From NCBI RefSeq assembly GCF_964204645.1, contig NC_134034.1:6941414-7005413 (forward strand): a DNA stretch of 64,000 bases, written 5' to 3'. Made by a program: the position numbers and the translations under genes. This document shows positions 12,353-23,311 of the stretch, piece by piece (the first letter of the stretch is position 1; each line of letters starts with the position of its first letter). This DNA comes from Tubulanus polymorphus. Lineage: Eukaryota; Nemertea; Palaeonemertea; Tubulaniformes; Tubulanidae. The notes beneath the pieces were generated by a model, which was not told where the DNA came from, searched no databases, and saw only the letters and a program-made list of their open reading frames with translations.

Positions 12353-12829
12353 ATGGGCACCAGTTCCAAAGCTAGTCTTACGTTGTTGAGAGCTCTGTTC
12401 TTCCCGTCTCTTCTGTTGGTGTGTTCCTGTATTTCCGTTGAATTGAGGAAGATTCAAGAGATCCAAACCAAGTCCACCATGTGTACTCCATGGAAGAAGT
12501 GCTCTGATCCGGCTCCGGCGACGCAAGGTTCGGCCCGGACTCTGGCAGAGCCAGCTCAAGCTTCGGATCAAGTGCCATCTGGTCATAACAGTTCCAGTGC
12601 GTATCAGGGCATGGGGAAGGCTCCAAAAAGGGCTCTTTCGGAAAAACTAAAAATGAATTCTCGGGACCAGTTGGATGTTGTCTGCAACAGGCAGCCACCC
12701 ACTGGTCCGACCTTTTCGCAGACATGTAGCCCTCCCGAGTCATCTCACGCAGCTCCCGTGTCAGTTTCTTATGGCGACCGAGCCAGCTACGACTATCCTG
12801 ACATATATACATATTTTACGACGAATTAA
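12353..12829 (+). CDS. Uncharacterised 158-codon ORF
   Basis: An ATG-initiated frame in a locally GC-richer stretch. The first 30 residues look like a signal peptide or membrane helix (LTLLRALFFPSLLLVCSCIS). The rest is polar, Ser/Pro/Gln-rich and without recognised domain. A 144-codon frame (12378-12812) overlaps on the opposite strand and also shows no domain. The opposite-strand sequence has an acidic, Pro/Ser-rich look, so either strand might be the coding strand of a decayed mobile element. I see no splice or promoter evidence and treat this as a weak candidate only. Confidence 0.2.
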   Translation: MGTSSKASLTLLRALFFPSLLLVCSCISVELRKIQEIQTKSTMCTPWKKCSDPAPATQGSARTLAEPAQASDQVPSGHNSSSAYQGMGKAPKRALSEKLKMNSRDQLDVVCNRQPPTGPTFSQTCSPPESSHAAPVSVSYGDRASYDYPDIYTYFTTN

Positions 12830-13250
12830 AAATTTAAGTAATAAATGTACGATTTAATTCTTCAATTTTAATGATACCATAAACTGTTATCATACTATGT
12901 AGTTGTGACTAAGAAACTAATTTCATCAATAAATGTTTACGGATTAATTCTTCGATCAATAAACTAGACTCCACTTGAGTCGGATCTCATCTTGGGACTG
13001 TAATAATATGACCGTCGAGTGATATCCGTGTTGGATGTTATGTATTTTATAAAAATTGTTCAAAAAAATTCCCAATCGAACGCAAAACTTAAACTATGCA
13101 CGACTAGAACGAAGACCTATGCACTTTCACAAAACTTTCTTCACACATGGAATTATTCATGTAACCACTTCGGGGAAGCTCCAGCTACGACTATCCTGAC
13201 AAATGTACGTATTTACGATGAATAAAACGAAGTTTTCATCTATATGGCAC

Positions 13251-13703
13251 ATAAACTGTCATCATACTACGTTGTCATGGCTGATACAATATTTGCACCA
13301 ATAAATAGTTACGATTTTATTCTTCTATCAATACTCTAGACTCCACTCGAGTCGGATTTCATCTTTGGACCGTAATAAAATTTTTCAACAAACATCTCGT
13401 GTCGAACGGTTATCCAGGTTGATCGTTTCCTGATCAAGCGAAGTCCGCAGTACACGTTTATGTGTCAAACGTTTATGTCGTTTATGTGTATAAACTGTCA
13501 TCATACTACGTTGTCTTGGCTAATACAATATTTGCACCAATAAATAGTTACGATTTTATTCTTCTATCAATACTCTAGACTCCACTCGAGTCGGATTTCA
13601 TCTTTGGACCGTAATAAAATTTTTCAACAAACATCTCGTGTCGAACGGTTATCCAGGTTGATCGTTTCCTGATCAAGCGAAGTCCGCAGTACACGTTTAT
13701 GTG
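13251..13703. repeat. Tandem duplication, 239-bp period
   Basis: The sequence from 13251 (ATAAACTGTCATCATACTAC) recurs at 13490 and stays nearly identical through GTCCGCAGTACACGTTTATGTG. I noticed only a few substitutions (for example CATGGCTG versus CTTGGCTA), which implies a recent duplication. Confidence 0.9.
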
Positions 13704-13740
13704 GCTAAGAAATTCCTCGCCATTAACAAAATTGAACTGG

Positions 13741-13834
13741 GTGCATAGGTCTTCGTTTTAGTAGTGCATAGTTTTAGTAATGCTCACACACGCAAAATCA
13801 AAACTATGCATGACTAAAACGAAGATCTATGCAC
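13741..13834. repeat. 35-bp inverted repeat with short spacer
   Basis: The left arm at 13741-13775 (GTGCATAGGTCTTCGTTTTA...) pairs with the right arm at 13800-13834 (...TAAAACGAAGATCTATGCAC) with about three mismatches and a 24-nt spacer. It could form a long hairpin or be a foldback terminus. Confidence 0.85.
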
Positions 13835-13900
13835 TTATACAAAACTTCCTTCAAACATGGAATAATTCATGTAACCACTTCTGGGAAGCTCCCATTTCCA

Positions 13901-15334
13901 ACAATAGGGTACCCGCATGAACAGCTATCCACCAGATGGCGTGACGAGCAGTAGATTATCTGTTGTCAAATCAGCTCATTTTCAATCAACTTTGAACTGG
14001 ATTTTTGTTACTCCCAAATTATCACAAATACAATGTCTATCATAAAATACTGTCACAAAAAGTCTGTCACAAATACTGTCATTCTTATACTGAAACTCTG
14101 ATATCGGTATAGTTTTCATTAATATTTGATTTGTTTTAGATTCAATTGATATGTAGAACAGTTCGAACGTGGACGAACATACGTATATATGCATAAACAT
14201 ATGAATTGAGGCACTTGGACTGAAAAATCTGTTCCATTCAATTTGAAAAAAGAAATGTACTGTTTGTCATAAATTGCGTTCAAATGTAGGAAAAACCACG
14301 ATCATCAATAGTTTTGTTTATATGTGATAGCCAAGGGCTTTCAAATTTATCCAATTGATACAAATTGAAAGATATTTATAAAGAATTGAATTAAGTATGC
14401 TTTCCTTTCCAGTTACCGGTTTGACCCAAAAATTAATCACCGTGCGTCTAACGTCTATAAACCTAGATGTGATAATACTTGTAAGTTGCGAGAATATTTT
14501 GTCACATTAAAATGCACAGAAGAAACAATGAGTATTTTCTAAAATCAATATTTTCATATCCCCAGATCTTACACCAGTACATGGCTATAGGAGCGACACA
14601 CATATCAAATAATTCAAACATAACATCAATGGGGAGTTTTGACGTCTGCCTTTTGAGTGATCGAAAACATAGCTCTTATTAATTTATCGTGAAGATACTG
14701 TTTTGCCTCAGCAAAGTTACGATTGCACCAAAATGTTACTCCAAGCTGTACATATTCTTCAACTACTTCTAAGTCTTCTCAAATCGCTAAACATTAATTT
14801 CTAAATCGGTGACGGTCAGTGCTTCTAAATTGTCAGTCAACTTTCGTAATCATAGCCATGATGTATATAATGGGGTACCCCCAACGCTACTGTGGCAATT
14901 GAGGATTCCATGTATGGCAGGCGAGGATCCGCTAGGTTTGCTAGTGGTTACTCGGTTACCACACTTCAATGTCTTCTACATTTCAATTTAATTTGAGTCC
15001 ACTTTTCTCATTTGTAAACCAAATTCTAATAAAACTATACCGTACACTTATTGGGTATAGCATAGATATTCTGTCAAAATGTAACAACAAATATACCCGT
15101 CAGACTTTCATTTTTTACCCGTAAAAACTAAACATCGAAATTTACTCGTCAACTCAACTTAAATACTCGTCGAAATGTCGTATTTGAAGTGTCAAATACG
15201 ATCTCACATATTCTGACAAAACGAAATCGCTATCGTTGATATTCTGTCAAAACTGAATGTTCATTTGACGCGTCAAAAACGGTATCGTAGAATTCTGTCA
15301 AAATTAAAACTTCATATTTGCCAATCGCCCATCA
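13901..15334. other. Intronic AT-rich DNA, no gene supported
   Basis: No recognisable coding sequence. From about 15060 the phrase 'ATTCTGTCAAAA' recurs several times, leading into the minisatellite at 15335. Confidence 0.4.
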
Positions 15335-15495
15335 AACACAAAGTATTTATCCGTCAAAAACATTGTATTTACCCATCAAAAACATTGTATTTACCCGCCA
15401 AAACCAATGATTTTACCTGTCAAACACATCGATTTTACCTGTCAAACACATTGTATTTACCCGTCAAAAATATCTTGTTTTTACCCATCAAATTA
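15335..15495. repeat. 23-24-bp minisatellite
   Basis: About six to seven units of the type ACATTGTATTTACCCGTCAAAA with point variation (ACCCATC, ACCCGCC, ACCTGTC). Confidence 0.85.
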
Positions 15496-15542
15496 TGCAT
15501 CAAGTTACATATTTGGAGGAATATCTGGACCTCAAATATCAA

Positions 15543-15670
15543 TTTTTGAAGACGCTTCAATGGATTGGCCTCATATTCTTTTTCGCCAAAATTAGCACTA
15601 TTCGCTGATTTTTTAGGGAAATTTTGAAGACTCCTCGACCTTTATCTTTTACATATATTTCAGTATAGAA
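15543..15670 (+). mobile_element. Helentron-like family A, left half of a copy split by KDZ element 1
   Basis: The sequence TTTTTGAAGACGCTTCAA, TTCGCCAAAATTAGCAC, then AGGGAAATTTTGAAGAC and an ATATATTTCAGTATAGA end matches the 5' third of family A in order. Similarity stops at 15670. The next family A sequence (GCCCATCAGCATGAG, then GATCGGACTCAAGATGGC) resumes at 23312. The two halves flank KDZ element 1, which shows that the KDZ element jumped into this copy. Confidence 0.75.
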
Positions 15671-15681
15671 TACATGCAATA

Positions 15682-15875
15682 TGAGCTTTTGCGCGAACTG
15701 TTACTCGCGCGAGCATTCTACGAATTCAGCGCTTTGCGCGAGGTGAAACTATCGACGGGAGCCGTTCGAGTACGCGAGCTTTAAATCACCACTCCGCCCC
15801 GTTCGAGTGCGCAAGCTTTAAACCACCACTCCGCCCCGTTCTAGTACGCAAGATTTTTTGAGAACATTTTCATAC
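15682..15875 (+). repeat. Left terminal region of KDZ element 1, GCGC-rich
   Basis: Contains TTTTGCGCGAA, the palindrome CTCGCGCGAG (15704-15713) and GCTTTGCGCGAG. Two to three imperfect copies follow of a unit of about 40 bp, CGTTCGAGTACGCGAGCTTT / CACCACTCCGCCC. One variant has GAGTGCGCAAGC. Its inverse counterpart is at 23080-23285. TGCGCA and GCGC words resemble half-sites of the NRF1 motif (TGCGCATGCGCA). This may matter because the element encodes an NRF1-like protein. Confidence 0.7.
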
Positions 15876-16658
15876 GCAAATACGATATTCAGATATTTTA
15901 TGAACATGTTTGATGAACATTTTACGCCTAAGTTGCACGGATTTAGGAAAACCCACAACCATGTATATTCATGATGAATCATCATAGGCCTATGACGGTA
16001 CTACAAGTAATGCTGAGATCGTCTCAATTGACTGACGGATTGACGGATTGCCATAAAAACAGCAATTTTTATTTCCCCATCTTACTTTTCTGCAAGAAGT
16101 CATAAAAATTATCTTCGTGCATATATATTTGAAATTTTGAATAATGCGTTATATAGAAAAATGGTTTTCATTTAAAAAATAAAAAATAAAAAACCACCGT
16201 CCTCGACATTTCCAACTAAGCCGCGAGTTTTCAGTATTTTTAACTTACACAGCTCGTAGAATCGTATATATGTTAATCGTGGAATCAAGATGCAAATTGT
16301 GGTGAATTTTAGTGGGAACTAGACGCCATGATGAATCATTTAACCCTCTAACTTGATTAGTCATTCTTGTATTTGGCTCGGCGAACTAATTTAACAAATT
16401 AATCCTAAACAAAAAGACATATTTTGCAAATGTAGTGGGAACTACTAATTTTTAATAGCCGCCGCCGCAAATTGTGACTGAATGATTATGCCCCTAAATG
16501 CGTAATTAGATTAAACCATACATTGTCATCTCTCCCTGATTTTCAATATAAATTCTTAAGCCTTGAATTATAAACCTTAATATACATTCAACCTTCCAAA
16601 CGAAAAGACTACATTTTATAGCTCCTTGAAATACATTCCAATACGTACACGTGTGATA

Positions 16659-18850
16659 ATGAATGCTGCGGCGCGTAAGGCATGGCAACAGGTCGAAAAA
16701 GCAGTTAAAAGATACGCAGAGGTTACCAAAAACGAAGTTGCAGCTTTGTGTTTTTTTGGAAACCAATCTCAAAAGATTGAGAGTGTTTTGACTGGGACTA
16801 GCGATTTAATGCAGGAATTAAACGAAAAAAGTGGCGAAATCTTGGAGAATATGAATAAAAGAAAAGGTGATGACCGTGATGGAGTGATATTGTCATGTGA
16901 AAAAATTTGCCTGCCGGATGTGAAGAAAATTTATGGAAGATCGTTATGCGATTTGAACAGCAATGAAGTTCGAGGATTTTGCGCTAATTTAGTATTCACG
17001 AGCAGAAAACTCTTAGGAAGGATAGCTAACAATCCGAAATGGGGTGACGAATCGCAACGTTTACCCTGGTGGCCTGAAACACTGGAATGGAAAAATCCCC
17101 GGTGTGATTTCAGACCAAAAAATCAGCGTGATATAACATTTGCAGAAGCTATACGCAAAGTTTGTGGAGCTGCTTATCAGTTCCATGAAGTATCTCAACT
17201 AACCGGTAAGAAGTTTTTTATGTAATAATATTTAATGACATTATTTTTTTCATGAGGCCTTTCATTTAGTTCGGACAATTAGAATACATATAATTAGTAT
17301 CTTCAAGAAGTGATATAAAAGCGGTGGATAAATTTAATTAATATCATAAACATATTTACCTGTGAACCTAATTTAGCAAACTAAGGGAGCAGTGAGATAT
17401 AACCATCGTAAATTTAACTATACGCATTTAATTTTAGACTGCCTTTTTCATGATCAAAAAAGTTGGTCTCAATATACATGTAACAATGTTGAAATATATG
17501 TCCACTTCTCAACAGGCAATGACATTACAGCAGAACTGACACCGCCTTTTTCATGATTAAAAAAGTTGGTCTCAATATACATGTAACAATGTTGAAATAT
17601 ATGTCCACTTCTCAACAGGCAATGACATTACAGCAGAACTGACACGGCTTTCAGAAAATTCGTCATTCGTTTCTGTATTACCAGCACCAGTTGAATTCGC
17701 AGATGTACCAGAGACTGAATTCGCAGATGTACCAGAGACAAGTAAGTAACACAGGAGACTTGTTTGACATTAGTTGGGCTATTTATTCTAATGTTTTGGA
17801 TGTTCAAATAATAACTAAAAATTCATTCGAGAAAATTATAATTTATTATTTACATTTGAATTCTATAATGATTTAAAAGGATGAGGAAAATACCCGTACA
17901 GAAAAAAACATAATTTTTACATTAGCAATTGCTGGACAAAACTTTATTGGTATATTTAACTAATAATGTAAATTATTTCTTTGTCTACGTTTTTCAGCCA
18001 AAAGCTCGTCATGTAACACAAGTGCTGTAAATCATCTGCCTCAATCATCATTTCAACTCAGCAAGTCCATGATTATAGAAACAATTGAAAATGGCAACAT
18101 AAGTGACATCTTGAAGCTGAACGTAACAGAAATATCAGGTAAATGAATACACTAATGCCTAATAACATTTTTCCAAACTGCAGCAAGATATTCTTTACAG
18201 TATATACAAATACATTTTTCTGAATTAACCTTCAAAAATCTAAAGTTCTGATCTATATACATGTCGATATTCTACTGATTATAAAAATGTATGAATTCTA
18301 TAATGAAAATAATGTAAATTATTTCTTTGTCTACGTATTTTATCCGAGAGCTCGTCATGTAACCCAAGTGCTGTCAATCATCTGCCTCCATCATTTCAAC
18401 TCGGCGAGTCCATGATTATGGAAACAATTGAAAATGGCAACATAAGTGACATCTTGAAGCTGAACGTAACAGAAATATCAGGTAAATAAATACATTAATG
18501 CCTAATAACATTTTTCTTCAAAAATCTAAAGTTCAGATCTATATACATGTCAATATTTTAAAAATTATAAAAATGTATGAAATAATAAAATTCAACTTAT
18601 GAATGAAATTATCAATTAAATAATTGTATGAGTTCATGAAATAATAATTTTCTAAATAGCCAGGATGAACGAATATGATGGACCTGAAATCCTAAGCCGC
18701 ACAACAGATGATGTTTATGAAGACAGTAGCTCGAAAGGTGATAAAGCCGTCAGCAAAACATCAATAACAACAGAAACTAAACGCCCTAACAGGAAGAGGA
18801 AACCAACAGAGAAAATGTCCGAGTACTTGAAGAAGCGCAAAGTTCTGTAA
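16659..18850 (+). CDS. NRF1/EWG-like accessory protein of KDZ element 1
   Basis: Four exons fit with canonical splice sites: 16659-17205, 17619-17741, 17998-18138 and 18660-18850. All introns are phase 1 and they give 333 residues without a stop. Residues 1-182 hold a domain with WGDES, PWWPETLEW and NPRCDFR, then an amphipathic stretch FAEAIRKVCGAAYQFH. This matches in order the WG-E-S...WWP-[DE]-[IV]-W-N-R-D-R...A-R...Y--H signature of the NRF1/Erect wing/P3A2 DNA-binding domain. The C terminus is basic (RPNRKRKP and LKKRKVL), a likely nuclear signal. An AATAAA lies at 18862. An alternative in-frame TTG start at 16626 exists, but the ATG at 16659 gives the homologous N terminus (compare element 2). 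The likely role is a DNA-binding partner of the transposase, possibly recognising the GCGC-rich ends. This is inferred. Confidence 0.75.
17441..17646. repeat. 103-bp tandem duplication over an intron/exon junction
   Basis: GCCTTTTTCATGATCAAAAA... through CAGAACTGACACC (17441-17543) is repeated at 17544-17646. Each copy includes the acceptor CTTCTCAACAG and the first 27 bases of exon 2 of the NRF1-like gene. Only the second copy continues into the rest of the exon, so two competing acceptors exist. Confidence 0.9.
17963..18620. repeat. Tandem duplication of exon 3 with flanking intron, period about 343 bp
   Basis: The segment beginning TAATGTAAATTATTTCTTTG is repeated from about 18308. It carries a second version of exon 3 (about 18349-18481) that keeps the donor (ATATCAG|GTAAAT). 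Its acceptor is changed from TTTTCAGCC to TATCCGAG, and the first exon bases are missing. The second exon copy is therefore probably skipped. Divergence is visible (for example TCGGCGAGTCC versus TCAGCAAGTCC). Confidence 0.85.
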
Positions 18851-18929
18851 ATACATGTATCAATAAAACAATTAAAATATTCATATTTCCTTGATGTAAT
18901 AGAATCAATATTTGAGGAAAGGTACTTTA
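18851..18929. promoter_or_regulatory. Shared tail-to-tail 3' region with poly(A) signal
   Basis: The plus-strand NRF1-like gene stops at 18850 and has AATAAA at 18862-18867. The minus-strand KDZ gene stops at 18930. Only 79 bp separate the stop codons, so their 3' UTRs should overlap. No canonical minus-strand AATAAA is seen in the gap. Confidence 0.6.
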
Positions 18930-21900
18930 TCACGACGATGCATTAATCTTCTGTTTCTTATCTTTATTCTTTATTGTTAAAAACAAAGCAATGTTACGAA
19001 CAAAATTTTCAGGTTTCATGTATGAAAGCTGAGCTTTTAACCTTACAATGCCAGTATTAGCTTGTTCATTGATTTGAGTATTAATGCTGTGCAGGTCAAC
19101 ATTGGACTTGTATGTATCTATCTTGTAACCTTCACAGCATCCAACATGATTCTTCCAATGCAAACGGTCAACACAGAACATAGTATGTAGAAAAAACTGT
19201 GGTTCCCTAAAAATCATGTAAAAAGAAAGTAAATACTTTAAGAAATAGAATTATTTCTAAATAAGGTCACGTGCAATGAGATATTTTACTATTGCGATTA
19301 CAATTATTTGTTTTAAAAAAACATACCGGTTCAAGCTATACTGATGTAGGCGACAGGCATTGTCATATACAATAACTTTCGGAGCTTTTGCAAATCTTGT
19401 TTTGAAGATGCTAAAAGGGTGCCTGGGAGATTCATGACTCTGCATAACCTAATTAATAAAAGTGGATAGTTTATTTCATACATGAGTGTAGTTAAAAATT
19501 ACACTGTCCAATTAAGTTAGGCATTAATAACTTTAAAACCCACTGTATACATAATTTAAGATGCAATAATAAAAATAAATTAAATAATAATTTGTTTTTA
19601 ATCTTAAATCTTGTATGTAGTAGGTTTGAAACTTATTATCTGTTCTCCACATTTGAGTGGTAATTCTACTATTAAGTTAAACACATACCTGGAAACCATA
19701 GTTAACACCATGCGAACAGAAAACTGTGAAGATGCCCGAAGTTAACACCCAGTGAGTTTTTGCATACTTGTTACAACTATCACCTCTTCTACATTTAACA
19801 CGGTCATTCTTTGCATCCATTTCGTAGTTTCCGTCTCTAAAATAATGAAGGGTCAAATAAATCAGGTATATTTAGAATACAATTTTACTTGTTGCATAAT
19901 TACAGATTCACTAATTATTACCTGTGTAGTTTTGGGAGACAGGGAAAAAAACTTAATGTATTGAACAGATCTTCATTTGTTGATTCCCGCAGCACATGCT
20001 TGGGATTATCAGATACCTGCAAGAAAAAGTAAAGTTCATGCTATCATTGAGTTAACTAGTTTTTCAATTTATAATTTTTAATTTATAATCACATAATGTA
20101 CCTGGAAGCAGACTTTGGCACGTTGAATAAGATCCTTCAGGAAACCAATACAATACTCATCTAATCTACCAGTAGATACTGATATTCTGAATGTAGTTGT
20201 GTATAATAGGTGCACATCTTATGAGCTCGCCTATTTCAGCATGGTTTTCGCTTTAAAAAAAATCAGTTTCAGCAGAAAGACATCTTTCGACTAGAGCAGC
20301 TGTCTGTATGAAGTTCGTTGACTGCACAACTGCACAAGCTGGTCCATTGCATGATAACGCTTTTAAAAGTTCTTGTTCCTCTGGGAGAGCATTATTGTCA
20401 CCATTCCTTTCAACAAGAAATTTCAGATTAGATAAGTGTGGAGTTTTCCCAAGAATATTAACCAACTCCTTCTTTTGGGTATCAGTATGCGGGACTGGAG
20501 TGTGTGGTGACTGCTTTGTTTTGTCACTCAAAATAGGTCCACCAGCATACTGGCACAACAAATTCCGACATTTAGCATTAGGCATGAACACTCTATCATC
20601 ATGTTTGCTCCCAGAAATCACAGGACTATCTGCAGATATTATAGGCTGAACATCTTGCAATGAATGGAGCAAATCCTTACGAAAACCGAGATCTACACCA
20701 TCGCATATTACCACGGTTGGGTAATCTTTACTAAGTGGACAACGAAACTCTGATGTCAAGTTGAAATCGAGAAGTCGCATGAATGCACTCCAACTCTTTT
20801 GCAATGTGTGCAGCGGTATTGCTGATGATCCGAGTAAAATATTTGCGGATCTTTCCATGCTTCTGGAATAAATACACAATCCGAATGAAAATGTCTGGTT
20901 ACTTTCTCCATTAGTTGTTGTATATTATTGAAAGTTACTAAATAAACAAACCCCAACTACCCTTGATATGATGACAGGGGATTTCTAGCCTCAGTCATGG
21001 CATGCAGATATTTGAACAACAGTCTGTAATCTACCAGTTGAAGTTATTAACATTCAACAGTAATTCCCTCTGTCCATCAAAGAAGAACTGACAATTACAA
21101 TCACCGATTGATGGTCGATAATACACTGCAAAATAAATATCATTACTTGAATATTAAAATAAATTTCATGCGATAAAGTTTAAAAATGTGTCAATACTTT
21201 AAATATATGTACATACAGGCTCGTACATACCATTAATTCTTTTCAAAACACCACCAAGCAATGCGAACTCCTGGCTGCCTGTTTCATTAAATACAGTGGC
21301 CTTTTTATCGAAACGCCAATTCATCAGAACAGGATCGCGACAATCCCACGAAAAATTATGAGTACATCTTGACTCTGCATCAAAAATAGGCACAAAATTC
21401 TCTGGGTATGGCATGCCATACATTCGGTTCTGTAAGACCATCTGCAGTTCAGTGGGTAGCGGATAAGAAATAAGATGACGTGACACTACCGACATGCTTG
21501 TGTGACTATGTGAAACATTTGATAACGGAGGCTGAGGTTGTATGCCCTTTTCATCACACCAGTCTTTATACATGTTAACATGAACACAATTTGAATTGTA
21601 TTTGCATGTTTCACAAATAAAATGCGCCATGCGACTGCTCCACTTAACAATGTTCACTGACTGTTGACAGGTAGCAGAAATTAATATAGGCGCTTGCGAC
21701 AGAATATGGATATCTGTACCATCAGCTGGCCACACACACATTTCTATATCCCTGTATAACATAGTTATGGCAAAGCAATGCTTGCAATAATTTGCTTGAC
21801 ACCGGACCTTAAACTGCGAGATTGCTTCCGTTAAATTTTTGTCCAATGACGATAATTGTTTCATGCGCCTGTATCCAACGGGACAGTTACAATTTAATAT

Positions 21901-22100
21901 CGAGCACTCTCCATCCGCCAAAAAGTATGGCAATTGGTTCTTTACAATGAAATGTTCGTTGCCATCTGCCAGTACAAAGACTCCAGGAAATAAATCCCAG
22001 TATTCTTTGTTCTTTCTTTAAGTCATCAAATATATCTTATTTTCATCCAACGGACATTCTATGTGTACGGTTGTGACACTTGGATTACTGAAATAAAAAA

Positions 22101-22158
<58 letters not shown>

Positions 22159-22674
22159 TACTAAATATTAAAAATAAATAAATAAAACATTTTTAAGTTT
22201 AAATTCAATCATCCTGGTTTCTACATGTTTTACTCAAAATCAAACATGAAAAATGAAAAAAGAAATACATGCGTGAAATTTATGTCATCACCGAGGTCAT
22301 TATTTCGGATAATCCCTTCGAGCTGAGCGAGCGAGCGCTCGAACTACGACGACAACGCCCCCAATCTGCCTCTTTCTGTTTATCATTTGATTTCTATAAG
22401 TCACAGAGGAAGGCTAAAACGATCCTATTCTGGATACAGTTAAATTTCTGGTAAGTTGATTCAATATAGCTACAAACCTGGTTTTATTTTGTTGCGAGCG
22501 CGATTTCAATGACATTGACAATGATTGGCTTTCTACTCCACCGGTCGTTGTCGTTGTTGTTGCATCATTGCCACCTTGCTGACGATTTTCAACAAATAAT
22601 CCTCTTCGACGACGTTTCTTGCACAGCTGCTTTTTCTCCTCTAATTTATTCATATAAATATCTAAAGTATGCAC
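18930..22674 (-). pseudogene. KDZ-superfamily transposase gene, element 1 (inactivated)
   Basis: Exons run right to left: 22674-22478, 22087-21231, 21125 to about 20949, about 20945-20102, 20016-19922, 19836-19689, 19448-19327 and 19206-18930. Canonical sites and matching phases fit most junctions. The N-terminal half is Cys-rich (NCNCPVGYR, CKHCF, CETCKYNSNC, CTHNFSWDCRDP, VYYRPSIGDCNC), a CxC-type cluster of the kind that precedes KDZ domains. The KDZ core follows: CDGVDLGFRKDLL, CNGPAC, LTSGIFTVFC, VYDNACRLHQY, FCVDRLHWKNH and INEQAN. The presumed catalytic acids sit in CDG, YDNAC and NEQAN. Lesions are a TAA in frame at 22018-22020, a frameshift near 21030 (after NVNNFNW), and a damaged junction near 20945. 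The last exon lacks the intron that element 2 has at NH-G|CC. The gene is inactive, but the C-terminal core is intact. Confidence 0.85.
22107..22155. repeat. AT dinucleotide microsatellite
   Basis: Roughly 24 AT units inside intron 1 of the KDZ gene, next to the acceptor of its second exon. Confidence 0.95.
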
Positions 22675-23079
22675 ACGGAGACGTGACGTTCACGCCGTTT
22701 TCTTAGCTTGTGATTGTTAAGAGTGCCATAAACTGGCACGGCAGGCTTGTGTTGCCCTGTTAGCGGACTAGGCCAAATGATAAACTATTGAAACGAAACA
22801 ACGGTATTGAAAATAATTAACATTTTATGACTAAACATTTACCATTTGACATTTTTGTAAACAGATAATTCGGAAAGTTACCGGTCCTATTAACATCTAT
22901 ATCCAGCTCTTATAACAGGTCAGTGAAAAAAAAACATCGTTGGTTTCGTTTTCAGATTTTACGCTCCGGTAAAACTTTAGATTTTTCGTATGCTATTGTA
23001 GACCCAGAAATGTCATATTTGATTCGGAGACACGGTCAAGTTTTTATCATGGATTAATTTCATCCTTTCAAGTTGCAAA

Positions 23080-23285
23080 CCACGCACGAACGCTCACTCA
23101 CTCGCGTACTCGCTAACCACACTCCGCGCGATCGAGTTCCGAGAAGCCTTCTCACTTCGCGCGCTCGAGCTTCGAGTAGGCCTTCTCACTTCACGCGCTC
23201 AAGCTTCGAGTAGGCCTTCTCACTTTGCGCGCTCGCGCAAAGCCGAATGCTCGCACGAGTAACTCTTCGAGCAAAACATCAAAAC
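23080..23285 (-). repeat. Right terminal region of KDZ element 1, GCGC-rich
   Basis: The inverse counterpart of 15682-15875. Three imperfect units of about 38 bp (GCGCTCGAGCTTCGAGTAGG / CCTTCTCACTTCGC) are followed by the exact palindrome TTTGCGCG-CT-CGCGCAAA (23224-23241). Then come ATGCTCGCACGAGTAAC and TTCGAGCAAAACAT, the inverse of the left end. The palindrome has two outward TGCGC half-sites, resembling a spaced NRF1 site. Confidence 0.7.
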
Positions 23286-23311
23286 GATACCCATTTTATA
23301 GCTCTATATTT

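Larger units (their letters stand above)
12785..13900. repeat. Nested tandem, direct and inverted repeat cluster
   Basis: AGCTACGACTATCCTGACA recurs at about 12785 and 13182. A segment of about 100 bp at 13081-13182 is repeated at 13791-13892, with the shared core 'ACGAAGAYCTATGCAC'. A 239-bp unit is tandemly duplicated (13251 and 13490 starts). A near-perfect 35-bp inverted repeat lies at 13741-13775 / 13800-13834. These look like terminal and internal parts of a small mobile element family that has recombined locally. No coding sequence was found. Confidence 0.75.
15671..23311. mobile_element. KDZ-superfamily two-gene DNA transposon, element 1
   Basis: About 7.6 kb lie between two halves of an interrupted family A repeat. 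The candidate target-site duplication is GTATAGAA (15663-15670) and GTATAGAG (23312-23319), 8 bp with one mismatch; 8 bp is the length reported for Zisupton-type KDZ elements. CG-rich inverted termini (15682-15875 and about 23080-23285) share, in inverse orientation, the order TTTTGC-CGAA, GTTACTCG-GCGAGCATTC and GCTTTGCGCGAG. Inside are two convergent multi-exon genes: a plus-strand NRF1-like gene (16659-18850) and a minus-strand KDZ transposase gene (22674-18930). Their stop codons are only about 80 bp apart. The exact terminal bases are uncertain by perhaps 20 bp. Confidence 0.75.

Noticed and set aside
12378-12812. 144-codon minus-strand frame antisense to the 12353 ORF
   Set aside because: No recognisable domain on either strand. 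The overlap alone does not show which, if either, is coding, so only the plus-strand frame is listed, at low confidence.
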